64,000 nt of DNA from Guadua angustifolia (taxonomy: Eukaryota; Streptophyta; Magnoliopsida; Poales; Poaceae): the NCBI GenBank assembly GCA_036346375.1, contig JAYEVE010000828.1, forward strand, positions 1-64,000. The letters are read 5' to 3'. This document shows positions 23,995 to 33,414 of the stretch, piece after piece; position 1 is the first letter of the stretch, and each line of letters starts with the position of its first letter. A model generated the notes under the pieces. That model was given only the letters and a program-made list of their open reading frames with translations. It had not been told where the DNA came from and did no database searches. A program made the translations under genes and the position numbers.

Positions 23995-24340
23995 ATAACT
24001 AACATAAATGGCGGCATCGATAGTACTCATCCTCAAGATTACCGCTCCTCTATGACCGGTAGTACCACACCTTGCACACCACGAGAAAACACTTTTTTTA
24101 TAAAAACATTACCACACTCATGGCCGGTAGTACCGCAGGGCCGGTGCTACTGCCATCCTAGGCTGGTAGTGTGATCACCTGACCGGTGCTACCGCCACTA
24201 CAAGACCAATAGTGTCGTCCAACATTGATAGTACCTCAAATTACTTTAAATTAAAATCAAACTCTAACTTGAGCATCATATGCTTAAACACTTTCAATAA
24301 CTCATTACAAACATGGATAGAGCTCCACATGGTATTTCAG
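23995..24340. repeat. fragment of the CCGGTAGTACC repeat family
   Basis: Carries GACCGGTAGTACCACACC, a middle segment with GGCCGGTAGTACCGC and an AT-rich end (TTGAGCATCATATGC). It aligns with 5690-5960 on the other side of Gypsy-2. The two copies overlap fully, so they are separate copies and not two halves of one insertion target. Positions 24341-24654 show nothing clear. Confidence 0.6.
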
Positions 24341-24654
24341 GATGTATCTTATTTGTTTTACTTTTCCACTATACATAAAACTTTTCTTTTTCTTATATAT
24401 AGTAATATAAAGTAGGGACCTCCCTATTCTTTCTTGTCAAAAACAAAAGGTACATTGCTCATTCTTTAAACCCATCATCTCCTCGGTAGTTACTCTACCT
24501 GTAGCATGCTCTCTTTTTTATGTAGCTCTCAGTATCTTCTTGTGTTCCTTGTTGTGTTATGTGTCACAGCTTCCCGGTGCGAATATTTTCTATATTTCTT
24601 TTTCCTCCCAAGAGTATATATAGACTTCTTGTAGCGAGAGTGCTTAGAATATAC

Positions 24655-24861
24655 TGTTGGGTTTAGTCCCACATCGGATATTGGTGATGGGGGAGCACAA
24701 CTTAAAAGGTGGAGGCATCTCTCACCCATTAGGCTAGTCTTTTGGGTTGAGTTGGGCCAGGACTTTGGTTGTGGCTCTGGTTAGGCCAATGGATGTGGAA
24801 GACCTGGGCGGAGACCAGGTGTTGGTCTCAGGGGGAGCCGGATCACTGCGGACCATAAGAT
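24655..24861 (+). repeat. TRIM-like LTR, truncated at its 3' side
   Basis: Starts TGTTGGGTTTAGTCCCACAT and matches 27038 onward up to GACCATAAGAT, where it meets the inverted second LTR type. The last 25 or so bases of the LTR are absent. Confidence 0.8.
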
Positions 24862-25175
24862 CAATGTAAGATCAGAACGACACAAGGAGACACGATGTTT
24901 GTAACGCTAGCTTCGCTTGCGCCACATCTCAAGGGCTCGATTATGGGCGCCTCCCAATCAACAATACTGCAAAGATACCGGCTACATGGAGCACGCCTGA
25001 GCCACGCCCTTCTTTGCCTATGCTACTATTGTTAGTCGCTCACTGTTACACCGAGCCGCACCCTTTATATAGGGACAAGGACATAGAGTCCGACTCCTAC
25101 TCTATCTCCCCGCCTATTACAACACAGAGTCCAATTGTAACCATACTGCACACATATTCGACACAAACCCTAACA
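24862..25175 (-). repeat. inverted copy of LTR type 2
   Basis: Reverse complement of 26547-26873, sharing CAATGTAAGATC, ATTATGGGCGC, CTTTATATAGG and the end ACAAACCCTAACA. The terminal 20 or so bases present in the forward copy (TGTTGGGAAAAACAGGG on that strand) are missing here. A TATATA word lies in the conserved part, consistent with an LTR promoter. Confidence 0.78.
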
Positions 25176-25180
25176 AATCT

Positions 25181-25597
25181 TGTTGGATCCGCCGCGCTCC
25201 TGCCATCTTATGGTCCGCAGTGATCCGGCTCCCCCTGAGACCAACACCTGGTCTCCGCCCAGGTCTTCCACATCCATTGGCCTAACCAGAGCCACAACCA
25301 AAGTCCTGACCCAACTCAACCCAAAAGACTAGCCTAATGGGTGAGAGATGCCTCCACCTTTTAAGTTGTGCTCCCCCATCACCAATATCCGATGTGGGAC
25401 TAAACCCAACAATCTCCCCCGTCACACATCGGGCCCAACAATCTCCCCCGTGACATCAAGCCCATGTCACCCTGAGACTTGTTTTTCAAGGCTCCCCACA
25501 ACCGCGCGACTCGAGACGCTCCGGTTTCAAACCTTGGGCTCGATACCACTTGTTGGGATCCGCCGCGCCTCGCCATCTTATGGTCCGCAGTGATCCG
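25181..25597 (-). mobile_element. inverted TRIM: LTR, PPT, short internal region, PBS, partial LTR
   Basis: On the minus strand: a partial LTR up to 25551, PBS TGGTATCGAGCCCA (25535-25548), about 120 bp of internal sequence, purine tracts GGGGGAGATTG just before the next LTR, then a full 231-bp LTR (25411 down to 25181). The internal region is far too short for any protein, which is the defining feature of a terminal-repeat retrotransposon in miniature. Confidence 0.75.
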
Positions 25598-26546
25598 TGG
25601 GTTATGGGCCCACCATGCAGCAGGCTCGCGATGCTTCGGCTCGTGTTCGATTTCCAGCCCGGCCGCGATGCTCGTCAGTAAACGACGGAACGACGATGAT
25701 CTGGCGAAGCGGGTTTCGACACGGCGGCGACCCGCCGCAAAAAGGAAACCAAGGCTCGGCTTCCGTCACGGAGAAGGAATCGGATACGGAAGAAAAATCA
25801 ACTCCGTTGGTTTTTTTGTTGTTTTCGGTCTCCTTGCCAGGATTCCGATTTGGATGGCGTGCCGAGGACCTGGCTGCACTATATATTCAAAGCCAATGAA
25901 GACAAAGGAGAAACAATCCAAAGGTGCGTAAGAGGATTTTTCAGAGAGAAAAATTCAGATCCGCACAAGAAGCAATAGTCGCTTTTGAGCGCAGTGTTTC
26001 GTAACAAGGCATGAGATGTGGGTTCAAGGAGAGGTGCTCAGAAGGTTGTTGGTGGTTTGACCGAGAGGTCAAACATGCTAGCCGATGGCGAAGTCAAGAT
26101 CGATCTATGCCAGGAGGTGAGAGGATCAAGCGATCATGTCAATGATCTGTTCAAGGTGGAGAACGGATTAGGTGATTTAGATTGGGGATCTGCATGAGGG
26201 CAACAGATCGGGCGGGCAAACCGTGGTCAGAGGATTGAACCGACAAAAGGAAGGAACAAGCAAAGCTTGATGTGGCAATGGCTAAAGATGACTAAAAGCA
26301 ACGCAGGATGCAAGGGGAAGTTCATGTTCCAGGTGCAGAGAGTACTGTTGTAGGTGGAGTCATGGAGGAGCCAAAGTTCACAGGGATAGCATTGTACGTT
26401 CCAGAAGGCGGTGGGTCTGAAGCCAAGTCAGACTCATCGGGTGGCTTGGCGTGAGCTACAAAGACGGCAACCTGAGTCCGCACGCTGGGTTCGACGTGAA
26501 CAGGGACGACTTCAAGGTGACGGACCATATTCGTCAAGGTGGAGTT
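25598..26546 (+). other. internal segment of a Copia-like non-autonomous element
   Basis: About 950 bp with no recognised domain. It ends in TCAAGGTGGAGTT immediately before an LTR start (TGTTAGGG), the usual polypurine-tract context of plant Copia elements. Scattered AAGGTGGAG-like words (near 26150) suggest a derivative of an untranslated Copia 3' region. The short frames at 25479-25931 have no similarity I recognise. Confidence 0.5.
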
Positions 26547-26895
26547 TGTTAGGGTTTGTGTCGAATATGTGTACGAGTATGGTTACAATTGGACTCTGTG
26601 TTGTAATAGGCAGGGGGAGATAGAGTAGGAGTCGGACTCTATGTCCTTGTCCCCTATATAAAGGGTGCACTCACGGTGTAACAGAACGACTAACAATAGT
26701 AGCATAGGCAAAGAAGGGGCGTGGCTCTCGTGGGGCGGCTCCATGTAGCCGGTATGTCTGCGGTATTGTTGATTGGGAGGAGCGCCCATAATCGAGCCCC
26801 GCAGATGTAGGCGCAGTTTAATCAAGCTACATTAAACATCGTGGTCTCCTTGTGTCGCTCGATCTTACATTGGTATCGCCCTGTTTTTCCCAACA
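26547..26895 (+). repeat. LTR type 2, complete forward copy
   Basis: 349 bp from TGTTAGGGTTTGTG to TTTTTCCCAACA, with CCTATATAAAGG at about 26653 as a TATA box. It is followed after 2 nt by a PBS, so it occupies the 5'-LTR position of the right-hand module although its sequence differs from the LTR at 27038. Confidence 0.7.
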
Positions 26896-26897
26896 AG

Positions 26898-26910
26898 TGG
26901 TATCGAGCCC
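26898..26910 (+). promoter_or_regulatory. PBS of the composite TRIM element
   Basis: TGGTATCGAGCCC, resembling the tRNA-Met PBS with one base missing, two bases after an LTR end CCCAACA. Confidence 0.75.
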
Positions 26911-27037
26911 AAGGTTTGAAACCCGGAACGCTCTGTGGTCGTGACGGTTGTGGGGAGCCTTGAAAAACAAGTCTTAGGGTGACATGGGCTTGATGTCACG
27001 GGGGAGATTGTTGGGCCCGATGTGTGACGGGGGAGAT

Positions 27038-27270
27038 TGTTGGGTTTAGTCCCACATCGGATATTGGTGATGGGGGAGCACAACTTAAAAGGTGGAGGCA
27101 TCTCTCACCCATTAGGCTAGTCTTTTGGGTTGAGTTGGGCCAGGACTTTGGTTGTGGCTCTGGTTAGGCCAATGGATGTGGAAGACCTGGGCGGAGACCA
27201 GGTGTTGGTCTCAGGGGGAGCCGGATCATCTGCGGACCATAAGATGGCAGGAGCGCAGCGGATCCCAACA
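27038..27270 (+). repeat. TRIM-like LTR, complete
   Basis: 233 bp, TGTTGGG...CCCAACA, preceded by the purine tract GACGGGGGAGAT and followed by the target duplication TATAC. It ends 36 bp upstream of candidate miR2118 site 2, so this insertion removed or displaced the 5' part of that PHAS unit. Confidence 0.85.
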
Positions 27271-27275
27271 TATAC

Positions 27276-28285
27276 AATAATGAGGAGGATTAGAGCGTCA
27301 TCAATCTCGGATTTTGAGGCGTCGGGAAAGAGCATGAGATAGAATGAAGAGGCAAACTGTAGTCCATGGTTTAAGATATGACATTGATAAATTTTTCAAC
27401 ATATCAGCATTAGATGTTGACAACAGTTTGGCCACATGCAGGAACAATGAAATATATTGAAGGATACTCGATCGAGTATGGTAGTTAAAAGGCAGCTTTG
27501 CTAGGCAGCGGCTGCCTACGGAATAGACTGCATGGCTCAATTTTCAATTAACTTGCTTTTGGTAGAACAATGACTGGAATTTTTCAGGAATTCCTTGGTA
27601 TTATTTAAATTTGATAGTGTGTCTTGTTTGATAGATACACATACGGACTATGACATTTGCACCAAACTGCTTAGTAAATTTTTTAAACTGCTTAATTTTT
27701 CTGAGCGTAGCATTGCGTAATTTGTTTCTAGGTGCTTTTTCATTGCACTAGCTAAAACTTAGTCTGGGAAAAAGGAAAAGCACACAAGTTGCTTGGGTCA
27801 TATATACAGATAACTTGGTAGAAATTGCTGCTGTGTTGACGTTCATGCAGAGCCTCCCACAGAGTATAAATGCTCTAGATTAGGTTTTATTTTTCCCTTT
27901 TCTTTTGAAACAAGGCGATGACTGGCTCTGTCGTTCATGCAGACTGCAGACCCTCCCACATCATCAACTTGGTTGGCCCATTCTCTTGCCGGCAGATTAC
28001 TTGGTCGTGCCTCTGGAGCAGACATTTCTAAAGGTGTTATAATTTACACATCATCAACCTGGTTGATCCTTTCTCTTGTCAGCAATCAACTAGACAACTA
28101 CGTTGTGTTGTGTACTATTTGTTGCCACCAAGCAATATATGCGGATATGCCATAGCTGGTCTTTGTGTCCATGCGCTTGAGTTCTATATATACTAGCAAA
28201 TAAAGTTAAACTTACCTGTTACCACCTTCTCTCTATCTATTTCTTGGGCTCGAACGTATCATCACAAATGCATCATAATTCATAC
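27276..28285 (+). repeat. segmental duplication, copy A
   Basis: Aligns in the same order and orientation with 33415-34630. Shared features are: candidate miR2118 site, GAAGAGGCAA, TCCATGG.TTAAGA, GTTAAAAG, TTCTTGGTAT-like, GATAGAT..ACA..ACTATGACATTTGC, then the CATCAACTTGGTTGG/CCAGCAGATTA leader region. Copies differ by substitutions and indels. Each contains the end of one PHAS unit and the promoter side of the next. Confidence 0.75.
27307..27328 (+). promoter_or_regulatory. candidate miR2118 target site 2
   Basis: 4 mismatches and 2 wobbles against the full complement. Core TTGAGGCGTCGGGAA, preceded by TCTCGGATTT as in sites 4 and 6. The two adjacent mismatches at target positions 8-9 are outside the seed side. 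Its own promoter side is replaced by the TRIM-like element. Confidence 0.5.
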
Positions 28286-28409
28286 TTTTGTCTTGAATTT
28301 TTTTGTTTGCTTTTTAAGAGGCAAGTAACGTCACCTATTAATTAGTATACTGTATACATCCCTTTGCTTCTACAGTAACCACGAATCTCAGAACGGGAGG
28401 CATCAGGAG
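28151..28409 (+). ncRNA. 5' part of candidate 21-PHAS precursor, unit 3
   Basis: The leader block GCTGGTCTTTGTGTCCATG at about 28155, a TATATATA word at 28186-28193 and CGAACGTATCATCACAAATG at 28252-28271 match the unit at 34511. The region 28040-28140 (AGCAATCAACTAGACAAC) matches upstream sequence of the other units. A pyrimidine-rich acceptor-like TTTGCTTCTACAG ends at 28375, 12 nt before the miR2118 site. No protein frame is conserved. Confidence 0.55.
28388..28409 (+). promoter_or_regulatory. candidate miR2118 target site 3
   Basis: The core CGGGAGGCATCAGGAG is perfectly matched through the seed and the cleavage position. 3 mismatches in the 5' third plus 1 terminal wobble. No complementary arm lies nearby, so this is a target and not a MIR2118 hairpin. 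Confidence 0.68.
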
Positions 28410-28747
28410 CTGAAGCAAGGAGTATGTCCACTACGAAATAAAGATCATTACTCCACATTAATTTGCAATGTCCTAGTTGAGTGAATGGAGCATGCCTTTA
28501 ATGTAGTAGAAACTAGCTACCATGCTTCGACGCCAATTGTGCTTGCACGAAATTGCATCCCATGCTCAACAGCCGCAAGACCAGAAAAATTTGATCTTCA
28601 GTTGCTTGTCTAAGGTTCCAGATTTTTTTAGATGATAGAAGAGAAAATGGAGCCACTAAATCTTGTTTTTCCAGAGAGATTTCTTTGTGAACTATAATAA
28701 TCACAACTCGTTCCTGACAGCTGTTTCTACTTGTTCTTAAAGACTTA

Positions 28748-29028
28748 CTCCCTCCGTTCATTTTTATAAGGCGTATTTTGATTTTGTACAAGGATTAAGG
28801 TTATGTTGAAATTGAGAAAGGTATAAGAGAAAATGACTTAGATGCCCCCACTTAATTGTCTTGGAAGATGAAAGATATATTTTGTGAGTGGTAATAAATA
28901 AATGTATATGGTTGAGAGAGAATAAATAGGGGTATAAAAGGAAAGGCCTCATTAAATCTACATGCAAGCTTTATATTTCTGAACAAGATCATTTAAAAAA
29001 TAAGCCTTATAAAAATGAACAGGGGGAG
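28748..29028. mobile_element. Stowaway MITE
   Basis: Begins CTCCCTCCGTTCATTTTTAT and ends ATAAAAATGAACAGGGGGAG. TA target duplications lie at 28746-28747 and 29029-29030. CTCCCTCCGT ends, TA duplication and the 281-bp size are the definition of a grass Stowaway (Tc1/mariner) MITE. It lies downstream of site 3, within the likely extent of that PHAS transcript. Confidence 0.92.
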
Positions 29029-29106
29029 TAATATATTAGATTGATTTTGTGTGATGTGGTGGAGAGAGCAGGAGGGAAAAGAGATAGCTTATTTGCTTGT
29101 ATTTGT

Positions 29107-29458
29107 AACTATAAGACGCATGCACGGGAGTAATATATTAGATTGATTTTTAATAACTACTATAGCACGGTGCGACATTGGCCGACAATTGCCGCTTCTC
29201 GACATGCGCAACCGCCAGTTGGCTCTTAGGATGGCTTAGTTTTTTCTTCAGTTCCCCTTTCGCGTGTCTAATTTGAACGGCCGGGTCCCGTAGGGGGATT
29301 GTAACCCGGGTTGTGTACTCTCCCTCACCTCTTTTCTGTGTTGTCCCACAAGTTCTCTCTCCTTTTCTCTCTTCGAACTTTGATGTCTCTTTTATCCTAT
29401 CTTAATGCATTTGGCAGAGCTCCTGCCTTTTTCAAAAAAAAACTATAAGACGCATGCA
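29107..29458 (+). mobile_element. 5'-truncated LINE (L1-type) tail with 18-bp target duplication
   Basis: AACTATAAGACGCATGCA occurs exactly at 29107-29124 and 29441-29458. Between them lies 316 bp ending in a plant L1 3' end (GGCAGAGCTCCTGCC) followed by a short A tract. A long target duplication, poly(A) and 5' truncation are hallmarks of target-primed reverse transcription. No coding domain remains. The first bases of the insertion (29126-29150) repeat 29024-29048 exactly. Confidence 0.85.
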
Positions 29459-29847
29459 ATGATACAAGACTCGTGTTCACTACAATATAGGAAAACGGAC
29501 CCAGTTGTACAAAACCTATTAGACTACATATATCATGTCTTGGTAAATTAACTTGAGGGACCGGCTGACATAACATTTACTCTACTATTAACCATCTTGG
29601 TGATGTAAACCTACTCCACCAGAACGTTCCTCTTTTCCTCCGTGTTTATTCCTGTGACTGACTCATCTTATGTGTCTTCATTCTTGCCAACAACGTCTAT
29701 TTTTCATGTAGCAATTAAGAAAAATTTACAGTATATGTGTGCTAGGAAAAAAAAAATGACAATGCGGACAGATCGATGCAGAGGTTTAGAGCACAAATAT
29801 AATAATGTCTGCGCGTGCCTGTGTGGCATAGTAATAGTATCCTCAAT

Positions 29848-29869
29848 CTCGGATTGAGAGGCATTGGGA
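29848..29869 (+). promoter_or_regulatory. candidate miR2118 target site 4
   Basis: Core GAGAGGCATTGGGAG preceded by CTCGGATT. 3 mismatches and 3 wobbles, cleavage position paired. No leader block was found directly upstream; the LINE and Stowaway insertions occupy the preceding kilobase. Confidence 0.55.
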
Positions 29870-30864
29870 GATGATTGGTGATGGACTTGAGAGGTAAAAT
29901 TGGTCTGAGGCAGTGAACAAGGGCTGTAGTAGGCGATGAAGGGTGATGCATCAGTCCGAGCCGGGGGGAGTCGCTTCGTGGATGGAGCTGCCAATCGTGA
30001 TGGCATGGTGAGACACTTCGTGGATCAAGCTGCCAATGAAATGATGATGACATGATGAGCGTGTGCAGGCACCTGAACGTAATCTACGCGAGCGACTAGG
30101 GCTGGAGCTAGCCCATCCTCAAGCCTCAGGTTGGACCAGCTGTTTCCGGGCTATTGTCCGGTAGACCAACTGTGACCCGATGAATCAGCCCATGAGTTTT
30201 TTATTCTAGATTTCGAGCCATAACCCGGATAACCCAATCCTGGCTCCGCCGCTACAAGCGACCACTTTGTGATCAAGGAGGCCACTGCCATCCACTCAGA
30301 AGGGCCTCTTCACCAGCATGGAGGATTTTACTAGCAGCGATCTGTACTTTCCCAATTATATGTACGGTGCGCACGTCGGATCATGAATTTGGTACAGACT
30401 GTTACAAGCTACGGCCAATATTTTTAGATTATACATATTTGGCTCCATCTAATATCAGTTACTTTGCTTTAAGATTCATATGCCTTTGTAAAGAAGGTGT
30501 ACCGAAGCACAACCCAAAAAGAAATTATCTTGAGACAGTGATGTTCTATTCATTAACACACCTCAACTACCCAGTCCATGTTCCTTTTATTTTTATTTGT
30601 TTGGTTGGTGGAATAAAGTTGAATGGAATGGGATGATCATGTACTATTTGGTTCCATTATTTTGGGTAAATAGAATAGTTCAGCATCTATAAGGAATATT
30701 CTTCAAATTTGTATCACACCGTGTAGGACGGGATAGTTCTATTCAAGCAACCAAATACATGAATGATATTTTTTTTGAACCATCTGATACATGTACCACT
30801 TGGTACAAGTAACCAAACACACCCTAATAGACTGCAGGTTTTTCTCCTCAAAATAAAAGAGACT
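29870..30864. other. no gene recognised
   Basis: May include the body of PHAS unit 4. Near 30590-30832 the words TTTGTTTGGTTGG and AACCAAACACACCC sit in opposite orientation around AT-rich sequence, suggestive of a degenerate Tourist-like MITE, but no clean target duplication is visible. Confidence 0.4.
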
Positions 30865-31052
30865 GCAGGTTTTTTCCAGACGGCAATTGAATTTTCTGAC
30901 AGAACCACGCGCTCTATCAGGAGAACAGGACATTCCCTAACGGCTGAAGGTTCCAGCATGATTGGTCGTGATGTTCCTATCGGCTATCGGGGAGGATTTA
31001 ACCGTCTGGAAACATGGACCTCCCCTGACGTTCCTAAAGAACCGTCAGGAAA

Positions 31053-32047
31053 CATGGACCTAGGCCAGACAGTAGGTTATCAACATCAGAAATACTTGTC
31101 TGACGTCTCTTCAGCATTGGCTCGCGTGACAAAAAATTTGTTTGATTCGTGTGTGGGGTTGGTGAAACAATTGGCGCCGAGCAAAAAATTGTTTACTTGA
31201 CGACCATGAAAGTGTTCTGACAACTAGTGACTGTCAGGAAAGATAATGTTACTCCTGACAGGCCACCGGACCTCTAGAGAGGTCAAGCTTTCATTGACGG
31301 TAACCTGTTAAGCAATCATCTGCCAAGCCTTGACATCAGACCTGACGCTCAGCAAGCTTTTATCATCAGGAACATAATCCTGATGGTGCTCTGACAAGGA
31401 ACACGGCCTTTTCCTGATGCCTCATGCGTAGGGATGGCAATCTTGCCCGATTATCCAAGAACTCGTGAGTAAAAACCCTAATTGAGGTGAATTTATTTCT
31501 CTTTTTTTATTACCTATGGGTATATTCGTGGAGTAAATGGACCTAGGCCAGAGAGTAGTAGGTTATCAGCATCAGAAATACTTGTCTGACGTCTCTTCAG
31601 CATTGGCTCGCATGACAAAAAAATATTGTTTGATTCATGTGTGGGGTAGGTGAAACAATTGGCGCTGAGCGAAAAATTGTTTAGTTGACGACCTTGAAAG
31701 TGTTCTGACAACTAGTGACCGTCAGGAAAGATAATGTTACTCCTGACAGGCCAGCAGACCTCTAGAGAGGTCAAGCTTTCATTGACGGTAACCTGTTAGG
31801 AAATCCTTTGCCAAGCCTTGACACCAGACCTGATGCTCAGCAAGCTTTTGCGACGGCTTCTGTCAGGAATTATCATCAGGAACATAAGCCTGATGGTGCT
31901 TTGACAAGGAACACAGCCTTTTCCTGATGCCTCATGCATAGGGATGGCAGTCTAGCCCGATTGTCCAAGAACCAGTGAGTAAAAACCTTAATTGAGGTGG
32001 ATTTGTTTATCTTTTTTTAATGCCTGTGGGTATATTCGTGGAGCAAA
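31053..32047. repeat. tandem duplication of about 0.5 kb
   Basis: Copy 1 (31053-31536) and copy 2 (31537-32047) share ATGGACCTAGGCCAGA, TCAGAAATACTTGTCTGACG, CAACTAGTGAC.GTCAGGAAA and the end GGTATATTCGTGGAG. Copy 2 has an extra GCGACGGCTTCTGTCAGGA. The unit includes part of the CACTA-like body plus about 108 bp of the left end of the nested hAT. Confidence 0.85.
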
Positions 32048-32508
32048 TGTTTGCCCGACAAGCAAACGGGCACGGGCATGGGAGAGTTTCACCTATGCCC
32101 GTTCTACCTAATTACCCTACAATAAGTATTGATAAGTGGGCCATGTTTCAAAAATCCTAGAGGCATCCCACGGTTCCACCCTTCTCAGTTCACGTTTTCC
32201 CGCCACCAAGTCTATGAGCTATATTACATATTTCTCGGATGTCAACTTTAGAAAGTAGTGGCCAACTTGAGTTGAACTACTCCTTGTCTTTTAATATGTT
32301 CATTGCCTTTATGATGAGATGTTGGTTACATGAAGTGGCGGTGGGCACACAAGTACACCTCACAGTATCGGTACCAAGGGCTTAATTGTATAGACGAGAT
32401 TTTTCGCCCACTACCCTTCGTGGGTATACCCATAGGAGAGGTTTTGGCTGATGAGCATGAGTATGGGCGAGCACTACCTATACCCGCCGCGCTCGATTGC
32501 TATCCCTA
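31939..32508. mobile_element. hAT-like element nested in the CACTA-like remnant
   Basis: The left end TAGGGATGGCA (repeated at 31429 by the tandem duplication) and right end GATTGCTATCCCTA are inverted. Flanks CTCATGCA (31931-31938) and CTCATGTT (32509-32516) match in 6 of 8 bases, consistent with a decayed 8-bp hAT duplication. The interior has GGGCACGGGCATGGG-type words and no protein. Confidence 0.5.
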
Positions 32509-32757
32509 CTCATGTTTGACGGTTTACTATTGATGGATAATGCTGGGAATACATATTCGTGACGGCTTTTGCACCTTTCCTGACCTGATAGGAAAAACAT
32601 GTTCCTAGCAGTGCTTATATACTCTACTCCCCGATTTGTTCCCTCTCTTTTTCTACTACTGGCTCTGCATCTGTCCCTGCTCTGTTTTTGCTTCACTTAG
32701 CAACGATTATGTGATGATCATCCAAAGAGGGTATGCTTTGGAATGATCATTCTAACC

Positions 32758-32779
32758 TGGGCCTGGGAGGCATGGAGAA
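32758..32779 (+). promoter_or_regulatory. candidate miR2118 target site 5
   Basis: Core CTGGGAGGCATGGAGAA. 4 mismatches and 2 wobbles, one mismatch (target position 19) in the seed region. A weaker member of the set. Sequence after it (32820-33100) is GC/AT mosaic with GGGCTTTTTGGGC-type words of an old element. Confidence 0.45.
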
Positions 32780-33414
32780 ATGTTATTCAAGAAGAATAAC
32801 GAAAACCTCTGCATTTTTATTTCCGCCGTCTGGTCGAGCTCAGGCCTTGATTTTTTGGCATGTAGGCATGCCCCGAAGCCCAGAAAAACCAGAAATAACT
32901 AATAAAATAAAAAAATTATCCTGAAAATAAATTAATAATAAATTTTTATTCAAAATAGTTAATAATGTTATTTTAAATTCTGAAAAATGAAAATTGGGCT
33001 TTTTGGGCTTCAAGTGGAGCTTTCCGCTTGTCAGGCTGGGCCAGGCTCAGGGCTGACTGTTTCAAGTCGGGCTTTTCTAGGCCCAGCCCGAAGTGCGATG
33101 AGACCCGTTGTTTGAACAGATCTAGTTGCTGTGATTTTCCGGTAATCTCGGTGATGTCCGGTTAGCTGGCATACCGGTGAAAATTCGGGGGTAATTTTCA
33201 ACTGAAAATTCAAGGTACAAACGAATCCCCGACAACTATGGTGTTCCAGTGATATGGTATATATATAGTACAAAGAGTACACATGAGTTTCCATCCGTAC
33301 ATGAGTACATGATATGGTATCTGTTATGGTTTCACAATGCAACCATATCTTAGCCCCTACTTGTTTGCCAATATCCTACTGAGTTCATGCAGATGTAGGG
33401 GTTGTTTGGTTAGC

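Larger units (their letters stand above)
24655..27270. mobile_element. composite TRIM-like LTR element with inverted internal copies
   Basis: The left end TGTTGGGTTTAGTCCC and right end GCGGATCCCAACA are flanked by an identical 5-bp duplication TATAC (24650-24654 and 27271-27275), so the whole block inserted as one LTR element or behaves as one. Inside are: an LTR fragment (24655-24861), an inverted copy of a second LTR type (24862-25175), an inverted small LTR element (25181-25597), a 950-bp internal segment, a forward copy of the second LTR type (26547-26895), a PBS, a PPT and a full 233-bp LTR (27038-27270). No gag or pol is recognised. The order of events is unresolved. Confidence 0.75.
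30865..32613. mobile_element. CACTA-like element remnant
   Basis: The right end reads ATGTTCCTAGCAGTG, the reverse of a CACTGCTAGGAA-type CACTA terminus. The body is full of short direct and inverted CTGACGG / CCGTCAGGAA / TCCTGATG words, as in CACTA subterminal regions. The left end (near GACTGCAGGTTTTTTCC at about 30862) is degenerate and no 3-bp duplication is convincing. There is no transposase. Confidence 0.4.

Noticed and set aside
29480..29500. CACTACAATATAGGAAAACG resembling a CACTA terminus
   Set aside because: No matching inverted end or 3-bp duplication found downstream.
30763..31200. 145-codon plus-strand frame
   Set aside because: Lies across the edge of the CACTA-like remnant and its tandem repeat; no domain and not preserved in the second repeat copy.
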